A stretch of 64,000 nt of DNA from Paenalcaligenes hominis_A (lineage in GTDB: Bacteria > Pseudomonadota > Gammaproteobacteria > Burkholderiales > Burkholderiaceae_B): NCBI RefSeq assembly GCF_041359055.1, contig NZ_JBGJKZ010000001.1, forward strand, positions 186,001 through 250,000, read 5' to 3'. Position 1 is the stretch's first letter. Each line of letters starts with the position of its first letter. This document shows positions 53,413 through 62,196 of the stretch, piece after piece. The notes beneath the pieces are model-generated. The model was not told the origin of the DNA, ran no database searches, and saw only the letters and a program-made list of their open reading frames with translations. Both the position numbers and the translations under genes were made by a program.

Positions 53413-55152
53413 TTAGTGCGAAGAGTAAAAGTCCCGGGGTGGGTCGATCACGGCAGCCACTACCCCAACACGAACCACAAAGTCGCCAAAACATTCGGCA
53501 TCGACCCGTTCGCGCGACCAGCGCCCGATCAGCTCATCCAAGTGCTGCAGTATTTCTTCTGTGCTGATGTTTTCTTTGTAGAGACGAGGGATACGTGTGC
53601 CAATTCGGTTGCCACCAAGGTGTAGGTTGTAACGGCCAATTGCTTTACCAACTAGCCCAATCTCTGCTAGCATTGCTCGCCCACAGCCATTGGGACAGCC
53701 CGTAATACGGAAAACAATGGCTTCGTTATCAAGTTTATGTTTGGTTAATAGCGCTTCGATTTGATCAGTAAACGAGGGCAAAACGCGTTCTGCTTCAGCC
53801 ATAGCAAGGGGGCAGGTGGGAAGTGATACACAAGCCATCGAAGCATGGCGTTGTGAACGTAGGTGGGCGTCCATCAGACCATGCTCTATCGCAAGCTGTT
53901 CTATTTGAGCTTTATGTTCTGGTGCAACATGAGCCACGATAAGATTTTGATTGGCGGTTAACCGAAAATCGCCTTGATGAATACGGGCAATAGCGGCTAC
54001 ACCCGACTTAAGAGGGCGCTCTGGAAAATCCAATAGGCGTCCGCTCTCGATAAAAAGTGTTAAGTGCCACAAACCGTTACTGTCTTGTTGCCAGCCAATA
54101 CGATCACCGCGTTCTGTAAACGCGTAGGCCCGAATAGGCTCAAAGCGGCAACCCATGCGTTGTTCGACTTCGGCTTTAAACACATCTACACCCACTCGCT
54201 CTAAGGTATAACGCGTTTTAGAGGCTTTACGGTTACTGCGATTCCCCCAATCTCGTTGGGTCGTAACCACAGCTTCCGCTACTGCTAGCGTATGTTCTAG
54301 ACTCACAAAACCGAGTTCTTTAGCGGTGTTAGGGTAGGTGGCTTCATTGCCATGTTCCATAGATAAGCCACCGCCGACTAACACGTTAAAACCAACCAGT
54401 TGCTCGTTCTCCGCTATAGCAATAAAAACAAGGTCGTTGGCGTGTATATCCACATCGTTTTGAGGGGGGATAGCGACAGCAGTTTTAAACTTTCTAGGTA
54501 AATAAGTATCACCCAAAATAGGTTCGGCTTCGTCTTCACTACTATGTAGCTTTTCACCATCAAGCCAAATTTCTGCATAAGCCCGAGTGCGAGGCAGTAG
54601 ATGTTCAGAAATCTTTTTTGCCCATTCATAGGCCTCTTGGTGTAATGAGGACTCGATGGGGTTAGAGGTACACAGCACATTACGATTCACATCGCCAGCT
54701 GTGGCGATAGAGTCCAAGCCTAAATGGTGTAACCATTGGTGCATGGGTTTGATGTTGTTTTTTAATACGCCGTGAAATTGAAAGGTTTGACGGTTGGTTA
54801 AACGAATACTGCCGTACAAGGTATGTTCGCTAGCAAATTGGTCTATGCCTAGCCATTGTTTGGGGCTAATAATGCCGCCCGGTAATCGGCACCGTAGCAT
54901 GACGTTTTTCAGTGGCTCTAACTTTTGCTCTAACCGTTCAGTACGCACGTCTCTGTCATCTTGTTCGTACATGCCATGAAAGCGGATGAGTTGGAAGTTA
55001 TCGCCAGTAAAACCGCCGGTTAACTCATCGCTTAAGTCCTGACGAATGCTGCCCCGCAAATGTTGGCTTTGCTGTTTTAGACGTTCGTTATCTGACAACG
55101 GTGCATCGGGAAGGCGAGCACGAGGATCGGTGGAAGAAGTCGAGTTACTCAT
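53413..55152 (-). CDS. cysI: Sulfite reductase hemoprotein (beta subunit)
   Basis: 579 residues counted from ATG 55152; in-frame ATGs slightly upstream (55158) are equally possible, no ribosome site stands out. LRGSIRQDLSDELTGGFTGDNFQLIRFHGMYEQDDRD is the CysI start. The siroheme-4Fe-4S ligands are CVSLPTC and, later, TGCPNGCGRAM. It reduces sulfite to sulfide with six electrons from CysJ. Last gene of cysHDNJI; siroheme is supplied by cysG, divergent at 60225. Confidence 0.96.
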   Translation of the reverse strand: MSNSTSSTDPRARLPDAPLSDNERLKQQSQHLRGSIRQDLSDELTGGFTGDNFQLIRFHGMYEQDDRDVRTERLEQKLEPLKNVMLRCRLPGGIISPKQWLGIDQFASEHTLYGSIRLTNRQTFQFHGVLKNNIKPMHQWLHHLGLDSIATAGDVNRNVLCTSNPIESSLHQEAYEWAKKISEHLLPRTRAYAEIWLDGEKLHSSEDEAEPILGDTYLPRKFKTAVAIPPQNDVDIHANDLVFIAIAENEQLVGFNVLVGGGLSMEHGNEATYPNTAKELGFVSLEHTLAVAEAVVTTQRDWGNRSNRKASKTRYTLERVGVDVFKAEVEQRMGCRFEPIRAYAFTERGDRIGWQQDSNGLWHLTLFIESGRLLDFPERPLKSGVAAIARIHQGDFRLTANQNLIVAHVAPEHKAQIEQLAIEHGLMDAHLRSQRHASMACVSLPTCPLAMAEAERVLPSFTDQIEALLTKHKLDNEAIVFRITGCPNGCGRAMLAEIGLVGKAIGRYNLHLGGNRIGTRIPRLYKENISTEEILQHLDELIGRWSRERVDAECFGDFVVRVGVVAAVIDPPRDFYSSH

Positions 55153-55164
55153 AATCATCACTTA

Positions 55165-56964
55165 TTAATAAACATCACGTTGATAACGGCGCTCGTCACG
55201 CAGCTGATCGAGATAGGCTTCAGCGTCTCCTGAATCCAGTGCGCCATGCGTTTGGATAAGAGCAATCAGGGCAGCTTCAACGTCTTTAGCCATGTGGTTT
55301 GCATCGCCACACACATACACGTGCGCGCCTTGTTGTAGCCATTGCCAGAGGGTAGCGCCTTGCTCTTGAACACGATGTTGGACGTAGGTCTTAACATTGG
55401 GATTTTGGCGTGACCAAGCAAAATGGGTGTGTTGTAGCAGTCCTAGTTTGTGCCAGCGTTGCCATTCACTTTGATAAAGAAAATCGTCAGTAAAGCGCTG
55501 ATTGCCAAAAATAAGCCAAGCGCCACCACTGGCTTCGTCCGCTTCGCGTTGCTGCATAAAAGCACGAAAGGGTGCAATACCTGTGCCAGAACCAATCATA
55601 ATGATGGGAGTGCTTGGGTCGGGTGGTAGCCTAAAACGAGGGTTAGGCTCTACAAAGACTTCAAGTTCATCGCCTTCTTCTAACTGCAAGCCTAAATACG
55701 CTGAGGCCGCCCCTGCATAGGGCTGATTTTCATGTGTGTATTGCACCAGACCGAGGGTGAGATGGACTTCTGGGCCCACTTCGGCTTGGGATGAGGCAAT
55801 GGAATACATACGCGGAGTAAGAGGGCGTAAAAAGTCCACCCATGCTTGAGCGCTAAGCGCTGCAGCAGGATAACGCTGTATGAGTGCAAGCAATGGCGTA
55901 TGCCGAGCCAATGTGTCCAATGCCGTTGGTTCAGTAATGCATTGTAATAACTCAGAGTTTTGGCTGAGCTCAGCCCATTTTTTTACCATTACCGCAGAGT
56001 TTTGCGTGAGCTCAAGATGCTGACTTAGGGCGTCTTGAAGTGTTAACTCTAGTCCAGTGCCCAACTGTACCGTTTCCTCACCTGTGAAAGGAAGCGCGTC
56101 TAAAAACGATTGCACTAGATCAGGTGTATTGCGCACATAGACACCCAGTGCATCGCCGGGCTGATACTGTATGCCAGAGTCGCCCAAGTCAATTTCCAGA
56201 TGTTGCACGTTTTTATTAGCTGAGCGCGCGGTGATTTTTTGTTTGCTTAGTAACGTAGCGTGGAACGGTTTGTCTTTAGTGTATTGCGCAGAAAGCGTAG
56301 CCACTTCATTTGAGGCGTCTGGTACTGCAGGTGTATGACGTAACGTTAGTTGTTCGTGTAGCACCCCGCGAATATCTTGACGCCATTGTGTGGCTGCAGC
56401 TTCATAGCTGAGATCGCAATCCACACGGTCAAATAACCGAGTGGCTCCCAATGCAGCTAAACGTTCATCTAACTGTTTGCCCGCTTCACAAAACAAAGGG
56501 TAAGAGCTATCGCCCAAGGCCAAGACAGCAAAGCTTAGCTGGCTTAATTCAGGTGTCCGTTTACCAAATAAAAACTTAGCAAACGAAATGGCTTCTTCGG
56601 GGTAGTCGCCTTCGCCTTGGGTAGAACAGACCACTAATACAATGTCTTCTTCGGTTAATTGACGGGCCTTGTAATCCCCTAGGTTTTCTAAACGAAGCGT
56701 AGCGTGTAGGCCTTGCAGTTGCTCATGTAACTGCTCGGCGACACGACGCGCATTGCCTGTTTGAGAGCCAGACAGGATTAAAACTTGACGTGGTACAACT
56801 GCGGCCTCGCTTACGGCATGAGGGGGCGGCGCGATTTGAGTCTGAGCTACAGAGTCTAAAAGCGGTTCTTTTTGCAGGCGTGCCCAACAGTAACCGGAAA
56901 GCCAGGCTAGCTCAGGGTCGGTTAGAGCATGTACGTGCTTTAATAAATCATCGGAGGCAATCAT
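55165..56964 (-). CDS. cysJ: Sulfite reductase flavoprotein (alpha subunit)
   Basis: 599 residues. Order: flavodoxin domain with SGSQTGNARRVAEQL (FMN) near 70, the FAD barrel with RMYSIASSQ, and the NADPH domain with MIGSGTGIAPFRAFMQQR, ending DERRYQRDVY as in E. coli CysJ. It transfers electrons from NADPH to CysI. Its ATG overlaps the cysN end, and cysI starts a few bases after its stop. Confidence 0.96.
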   Translation of the reverse strand: MIASDDLLKHVHALTDPELAWLSGYCWARLQKEPLLDSVAQTQIAPPPHAVSEAAVVPRQVLILSGSQTGNARRVAEQLHEQLQGLHATLRLENLGDYKARQLTEEDIVLVVCSTQGEGDYPEEAISFAKFLFGKRTPELSQLSFAVLALGDSSYPLFCEAGKQLDERLAALGATRLFDRVDCDLSYEAAATQWRQDIRGVLHEQLTLRHTPAVPDASNEVATLSAQYTKDKPFHATLLSKQKITARSANKNVQHLEIDLGDSGIQYQPGDALGVYVRNTPDLVQSFLDALPFTGEETVQLGTGLELTLQDALSQHLELTQNSAVMVKKWAELSQNSELLQCITEPTALDTLARHTPLLALIQRYPAAALSAQAWVDFLRPLTPRMYSIASSQAEVGPEVHLTLGLVQYTHENQPYAGAASAYLGLQLEEGDELEVFVEPNPRFRLPPDPSTPIIMIGSGTGIAPFRAFMQQREADEASGGAWLIFGNQRFTDDFLYQSEWQRWHKLGLLQHTHFAWSRQNPNVKTYVQHRVQEQGATLWQWLQQGAHVYVCGDANHMAKDVEAALIALIQTHGALDSGDAEAYLDQLRDERRYQRDVY

Positions 56965-58268
56965 GCGGGAGCTCCATCACTGTGTTCAATCATGCCTGCC
57001 GCTACAGTTTGGTGGGTTGCTTCATCAATCAATATAAAAGCTCCTGATGCCTGATGGTCCACGTAGCGATGAGCAGCAATAGGTTGTTGTAGGCGTAAGC
57101 TGACACGTGCAATATCATTCATTTTTAGTGGGGCTTGCGTTGGCTTTTCTTCTAAGTCAGACAAATCCAAGAGCCCATGCAGCTGTGTTACCTTGGCATA
57201 AACGGTTTGAGTGCTGTGCTTTAACCAGTATTTACGGCTGGGGTTAAGGGCTATGTCGTCAAACCAACATACGGTGGCCTCAAGGTATTGGCTGGCTTGA
57301 ATAGGATGGTCAAAGGCGACAATGCTAGAACCACGTGAAATATCCAGCTCATCAGCTAGCGTAATGGTTAATACATCCCCGACTTCAGCGCTTGATTGAG
57401 CGCCACGTACTCCATACAACGCTCGAATGGTACTGCTTTGTTGGCTAGGTAAGACACGAATGCGTTGGCCTACCTCAAGTCGGCCTTGCTCTAAGCGGCC
57501 CTGATAGCCTCTAAAATCGTTTTGCTGGCTACCGTCTTGACGCGCTACTCGTTGTACTGGGAATAAGCCAGGCTCATAAGAGCGAGAGGACATTTGCGAT
57601 TGTTGGCTAGGTAGTGTTGCCAATAAATCTAATAAGCTTGGGCCGGTATACCAAGGCATACGCTGGCTTTGGTGCACAATGTTGTCGCCTTGCAAGGCAG
57701 AAATGGGCACAAAATGCACATGCGTGATGTGCAAACGTTTGGCGAGTTGAGTATAGGCCGAGACAATAGCCTCATACACAGCTTGGTCATACTGCACTAA
57801 ATCGAGCTTGTTGACGGCCACCACGATCTGTGGGCAATTCAATCGTTTAAGCAGCACACTATGACGTAAAGTTTGCGGTAATAAACGTAAGGGTTGTTGA
57901 GTCAGATCGAGGCGGCTTGCATCAATCAGTACTATGGCTGCGTCTGCGGTAGAGGCGGCCGTCACCATATTGCGGGTGTACTGCTCATGACCTGGTGCAT
58001 CAGCCAAGATAAATTTTCTTTTGGATGTATTGAAGTAACGGTAAGCCACATCAATGGTGATACCTTGTTCACGCTCTGCCGATAGCCCATCGGTCAATGC
58101 AGCAAAATCAGGAAGCTCCGTGGGGCTTTGGTGATGGTGAAGCTGATCGATTTGATCACTCAACAGGGTCTGGCTGTCATAGAGTAAGCGCCCGATTAAG
58201 GTGGACTTACCGTCATCGACGTTGCCCGCGGTGATCAAACGCAGTACGGGATTTTGTTCTACAGTCAT
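56961..58268 (-). CDS. cysN: Sulfate adenylyltransferase large subunit (GTPase)
   Basis: 435 residues, no CysC (APS kinase) domain attached. GTPase motifs: GNVDDGKSTLIGRLLYDS, DAPGHEQYTRNM and VNKLD. Domain II/III beta barrels follow. With CysD it makes APS from sulfate and ATP, driven by GTP hydrolysis. The lack of an APS kinase fits the APS-reductase type of CysH encoded in the same operon. Confidence 0.95.
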   Translation of the reverse strand: MTVEQNPVLRLITAGNVDDGKSTLIGRLLYDSQTLLSDQIDQLHHHQSPTELPDFAALTDGLSAEREQGITIDVAYRYFNTSKRKFILADAPGHEQYTRNMVTAASTADAAIVLIDASRLDLTQQPLRLLPQTLRHSVLLKRLNCPQIVVAVNKLDLVQYDQAVYEAIVSAYTQLAKRLHITHVHFVPISALQGDNIVHQSQRMPWYTGPSLLDLLATLPSQQSQMSSRSYEPGLFPVQRVARQDGSQQNDFRGYQGRLEQGRLEVGQRIRVLPSQQSSTIRALYGVRGAQSSAEVGDVLTITLADELDISRGSSIVAFDHPIQASQYLEATVCWFDDIALNPSRKYWLKHSTQTVYAKVTQLHGLLDLSDLEEKPTQAPLKMNDIARVSLRLQQPIAAHRYVDHQASGAFILIDEATHQTVAAGMIEHSDGAPA

Positions 58269-58292
58269 GGTTGATCCTGAGTAGAAGTAAAG

Positions 58293-59210
58293 TTAAAAGT
58301 AACCGGCACGCTTGCGTTCTTCCATGGCGGATTCGGAAACCCTATCGTCCATGCGTGTGGCACTGCGTTCAGAGAGCGTGCTTTGAGCGGTTTCTAAAAT
58401 AATGTCGTAAGCGGAACGGGCCGTGCTGGCGACCGGGCAAGTGCAGCTAATATCGCCTACTGTTCTAAAGCGTACGGACCGTACTTGGCTTTGTTCCCCT
58501 TTTTGCATAGGGGTAAGTGGCGTAATAGGAACTAACAAACCATTGCGTTCAACCACTTCGCGTTCGTGAGCAAAGTAAATGCTTGGTAGGTCAAGCTGCT
58601 CACGCTCTATGTATTGCCACACATCAAGCTCAGTCCAATTCGAAATGGGAAACACGCGCATATTTTGGTTGGGATGTAGGCGTGTGTTATAGAGCGACCA
58701 CAGCTCTGGGCGTTGGTTTTTTGGATCCCATTGTCCGAACTCGTCGCGGAAAGAAAAGATGCGCTCTTTGGCACGTGCTTTTTCTTCATCGCGTCGGGCA
58801 CCGCCCATTAAGGCATCGAACTGATGCGTTTCAATGGCTTCTAACAACGTGACGGCTTGTGCTGCATTGCGAGAGTCATTGGCATGACGTAGCACCACAG
58901 AGCCTCGTTGAATGGAGTCTTCGACATGGGCCACGATCAAATGGGCTCCGGTGCGAGCCACTATTTCATCTCTAAAACGAATGACTTCAGGATAGTTGTG
59001 GCCGGTATCTACATGGAGCAAGCTAAACGGCAGGTGCAAAGGGTGTCCTGAGATTTCAAAGGCTTTACATGCCAGAGCGAGTAGCACCACCGAGTCTTTG
59101 CCTCCAGAGAAAAGCAAAGCAGGGCGGCGTGCTTCTGCAATGGTTTCACGAATAATATAAATGGACTCGGCTTCTAGCCAGTTCAAATGATGGTTATGAA
59201 GTAGCGACAT
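58293..59210 (-). CDS. cysD: Sulfate adenylyltransferase small subunit
   Basis: 305 residues, PP-loop ATPase fold: LFSGGKDSVVLLALACKAF is the PP motif and LLHVDTGHNYPEVIRFRDE the following strand. It forms the heterodimer with CysN and carries the adenylyl transfer site. 24 bases upstream of cysN; 43 bases after cysH. Confidence 0.95.
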   Translation of the reverse strand: MSLLHNHHLNWLEAESIYIIRETIAEARRPALLFSGGKDSVVLLALACKAFEISGHPLHLPFSLLHVDTGHNYPEVIRFRDEIVARTGAHLIVAHVEDSIQRGSVVLRHANDSRNAAQAVTLLEAIETHQFDALMGGARRDEEKARAKERIFSFRDEFGQWDPKNQRPELWSLYNTRLHPNQNMRVFPISNWTELDVWQYIEREQLDLPSIYFAHEREVVERNGLLVPITPLTPMQKGEQSQVRSVRFRTVGDISCTCPVASTARSAYDIILETAQSTLSERSATRMDDRVSESAMEERKRAGYF

Positions 59211-59253
59211 GAATCAGCTCTTATGAATACAAAAATATGGAGATAAATAGCAA

Positions 59254-60000
59254 TTAATTCGCGTGCAGACCGCATTCTTTACTGTTTTGGTTTTCCCACC
59301 ACCAGCGGCCAGCACGTAAGTCTTCACCCTGACGTATGGGTTTAGTACACGGCTCACAGCCAATACTGGGAATGCCTTGGGCATACAGTGGATGATGGGG
59401 GAGCTGATAGTGCGAGGCATAAGCCCAGATATCATGCTGGGCCCACGCTGCTAGGGGATTGAGTTTTGCTAGCTGATGCGCCGCGTCCCATTCTTCTTTA
59501 AGCAATTGCGTGCGCGTGCTTGCTTGTTCGCGTCGTTGACCGGTAATCCATGCATCGTAAGACTGTAAGGCGCGTTGTAAAGGTTCTATTTTTCGTGCAT
59601 AGCAACAGGCTTTACGGGCTTCAAGATGAAGGTAGATGTCGGAAAAGTCGTGCTGATGTGCAAAGCGATCCAACTGATTCAAATCGGGCTCATATTCCAC
59701 AAAGGAAAGCCCTGCGTAATGAGTGCGTAATGTGGCTAAGTAATGCTGTGATTCTGCATGCAGTTTGCCTGTGTTTAAGATAAAAACATCAATAGCCAAA
59801 CCTAAGCGCACACACGTATCAATAATGATGATGTCTTCAATGGCTAGGCTATTGGCTAAGGTGATGCGACGAAAACGCTGCGACCATTGGGTTAAGTCGC
59901 GCTCTAAGGTGGCAACCAAGGCGGGTAGCCGCGCAAAGTCAGCTGCGGTGCTTTGTGGAATTTGCCAGAAACGAACAGGGGCCAGTGAAGTCATGGTCAT
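59254..60000 (-). CDS. cysH: Adenylyl-sulfate (APS) reductase
   Basis: 248 residues. The PP-loop-like reductase fold is joined by KACCYARKIEPL and GCEPCTKP, the CC...CxxC set that binds a 4Fe-4S cluster and marks APS reductases (PAPS reductases lack it). The catalytic C-terminal Cys is in SKECGLH. It reduces APS to sulfite with thioredoxin. First gene of the cys operon; an ATG two codons downstream is an alternative start. Confidence 0.94.
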   Translation of the reverse strand: MTMTSLAPVRFWQIPQSTAADFARLPALVATLERDLTQWSQRFRRITLANSLAIEDIIIIDTCVRLGLAIDVFILNTGKLHAESQHYLATLRTHYAGLSFVEYEPDLNQLDRFAHQHDFSDIYLHLEARKACCYARKIEPLQRALQSYDAWITGQRREQASTRTQLLKEEWDAAHQLAKLNPLAAWAQHDIWAYASHYQLPHHPLYAQGIPSIGCEPCTKPIRQGEDLRAGRWWWENQNSKECGLHAN

Positions 60001-60224
60001 ACATCAATAAATGAATCAATAGAAACTCATTGTAGGTAGACATGACAGGCAACTTATCGATTATCTGGTTCTATTTATATTGCGATTTAAAAATAACTTA
60101 ATAAATACCATTACCCATTTATATATAACTAAGAACATAAAATAGATAAAAATATTTAATATAAGAGTTATAGAAACTACGTCCTACACTGAATGACTTG
60201 TTTCTCATTTCACGTAGGTCTAGC
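60001..60224. promoter_or_regulatory. Divergent promoter region between cysH and cysG
   Basis: A very AT-rich stretch (60060-60180) that must hold both promoters. CysB control of such a region is expected from known biology, but I could not pick a defined site. Confidence 0.5.
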
Positions 60225-61598
60225 ATGAATTACTTTCCTATTTTTGCCTCATTAAAAAATCGACCGGTATTAGTGGTTGGGGCTGGAGAGGTGGCATATA
60301 GAAAAATAGAATTATTATGCCAAGCAGGGGCACAGATAAAAATTATTGCGCAGCACCTAGGGGTAGAGGTGCAAGCGTTGGTAGATGAGGGTAAGGCTAG
60401 TTGGTGGAAAAAAGAGTTTCAGGATAATGATGTAAACCAAGCGGTATTGACCATTGCTGCCACGAACAACGCCGACCTAAACCAACAAGTCGCCTTGGCC
60501 GGAGAGACCTATTTACGTTTAGTCAATGTGGTGGATGACCCAACGTTATGTCAGTTTATTGTGCCGGCTATTGTGGATCGTTCACCCGTGCAAATTGCTA
60601 TTTCTACGGGGGGCGCAGCTCCAGTGTTGGCACGCCAAATTCGTCAAAAACTCGAACAAGAGCTACCACAGCATTTGGGTGCGATGGCACAGCTTGCTCA
60701 GCGTTTTCGGTCAAAGGTAAAAACACAGCTTACTACCTTATTGGCACGCCGTTTGTTTTGGGAGCGTCTATTTAATCAACCTAAGTTTTCGCATCTGGTG
60801 GCTCAGGCGCAATGGGACGCAGCGTCGGCTCATCTCTTGAGCGAGCTGGACCAAGCCTCTTTGCAGACGCCCCAAGGGCTAGTGAGCTTGGTAGGGGCGG
60901 GCCCAGGTGATGCTGGTTTACTGAGTTTAAAAGGCTATCAGGCCCTACAGGCTGCGGATGTGGTGTTGTACGATGCGTTGGTTGGGCCAGGGGTATTGGA
61001 CTTAATACGACGTGATGCGCAACGTATTGCCGTGGGCAAGCGAGCGCATCACCCTAGTGTGCCCCAAGAGGAAACCAATCGCTTGTTGCTGCATTATGCG
61101 CAACAAGGTTTACGAGTGGTGCGCTTAAAAGGCGGCGATCCATTTGTGTTTGGGCGCGGTGCCGAGGAGGTAGAGGTATTGCAGAAAGCTGGGGTGGATT
61201 ACCAAGTCATTCCTGGTGTGACAGCTGCTTTGGGTGCTACCGCTGCTGCAGGCATTCCTTTAACGCATCGGTCTTATGCTCAGTCGGTGGTGATGGTAAC
61301 AGGGCATTGTCGTCCGGATGGGCACGAAGTGAACTGGGCCTGTTTAGCACAAGAACGTCAAACTGTAGTGATCTATATGGGCACAATCAAAGCCACTGAA
61401 ATCAGTGCCAAGCTGATGGCGCATGGCAGAGCCGGCAGTACACCTATTGCTATTATTAGCCAAGGAACCTTAGCTACCCAAACCGTAGCACGGGGTCAAC
61501 TAAGCGAATTACCTCAGTTGGCCCAAGCTGCTCAACGCCCCGCTTTAATTGTGATTGGGGAAGTAGCTCAGTTAGATCTAGCGACTACGCCTCAGTAA
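60225..61598 (+). CDS. cysG: Siroheme synthase (multifunctional)
   Basis: 457 residues from ATG 60225. N-terminal dehydrogenase/ferrochelatase domain: FPIFASLKNRPVLVVGAGEVAYRK, then FIVPAIVDRSPVQIAISTGGAAPVLAR. C-terminal uroporphyrinogen-III methyltransferase from about 215: LVGAGPGDAGLLSLKGYQALQAADVVLYDALV and RLKGGDPFVFGRGAEE. It makes siroheme from uroporphyrinogen III for CysI, transcribed away from the cys operon. Confidence 0.96.
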   Translation: MNYFPIFASLKNRPVLVVGAGEVAYRKIELLCQAGAQIKIIAQHLGVEVQALVDEGKASWWKKEFQDNDVNQAVLTIAATNNADLNQQVALAGETYLRLVNVVDDPTLCQFIVPAIVDRSPVQIAISTGGAAPVLARQIRQKLEQELPQHLGAMAQLAQRFRSKVKTQLTTLLARRLFWERLFNQPKFSHLVAQAQWDAASAHLLSELDQASLQTPQGLVSLVGAGPGDAGLLSLKGYQALQAADVVLYDALVGPGVLDLIRRDAQRIAVGKRAHHPSVPQEETNRLLLHYAQQGLRVVRLKGGDPFVFGRGAEEVEVLQKAGVDYQVIPGVTAALGATAAAGIPLTHRSYAQSVVMVTGHCRPDGHEVNWACLAQERQTVVIYMGTIKATEISAKLMAHGRAGSTPIAIISQGTLATQTVARGQLSELPQLAQAAQRPALIVIGEVAQLDLATTPQ

Positions 61599-61741
61599 AG
61601 TTTTTTGTTTTTTAGTTGGGTTTTGCTGTTTTTGGTTACAGACAGCCTTTGCTTGTTTCCTTTAAGATGAGGTTACATCTGTAGTCGTGTGTAGTTTTAC
61701 GCGTAGTTAGCCATTTCTTTCATCATTAAAAGGACACTGCT

Positions 61742-62062
61742 ATGAACGCAACTAAAAAAATCGCGCTGGCTTTATTGTTAGGCTCATCAATAGCTTTAAC
61801 AGCAGGTTGTTCCGTTGTGCGTAATCAAGAAACAGTAGGTGAATATGTGGACGGGGCTGCGGTTACGGCCGAAGTCAAAGCACGTTTAGCGAATGATCCT
61901 GACACCTCTGCAGCGAACATCAATGTAAAAACCATTGATGGTGGTGTTGTTCAGCTTTCTGGTTTTGCAAAATCTGAGCGTGAAAAAACACGGGCAGGCG
62001 AAGTGGCTCGCTCTACTAAAGGCGTAAGCCGCGTTATTAACGATTTGGTCGTTAGACGTTAA
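61742..62062 (+). CDS. BON-domain lipoprotein
   Basis: 106 residues. Signal with lipobox LTAGC (Cys at about 23), then one BON domain: VKARLANDPDTSAANINVKTIDGGVVQLSGFAKSEREK...AGEVARSTKGVSRVINDLVV. AAAGGACACT precedes the ATG. BON lipoproteins of this kind (OsmY-like) sit in the periplasm or outer membrane and bind phospholipid or respond to osmotic shock. A terminator follows. Confidence 0.9.
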   Translation: MNATKKIALALLLGSSIALTAGCSVVRNQETVGEYVDGAAVTAEVKARLANDPDTSAANINVKTIDGGVVQLSGFAKSEREKTRAGEVARSTKGVSRVINDLVVRR

Positions 62063-62078
62063 CCATTTTATTACGCCC

Positions 62079-62110
62079 AAAAGGTCATTGAGTTCTCAAT
62101 GGCCTTTTTT
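62079..62110 (+). terminator. Rho-independent terminator after the BON lipoprotein
   Basis: AAGGTCATTGAG (62081-62092) pairs with CTCAATGGCCTT (62095-62106), one G-T pair, a two-base centre, then a T-run to 62110. Confidence 0.88.
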
Positions 62111-62196
62111 GTTGGAGGTGGGCTTTTTATTTTATCAGTGCTACTCTGTTAATGAGCTTTGCATTGATAAATGTTTAATCTAATTTGGTGTTTTTT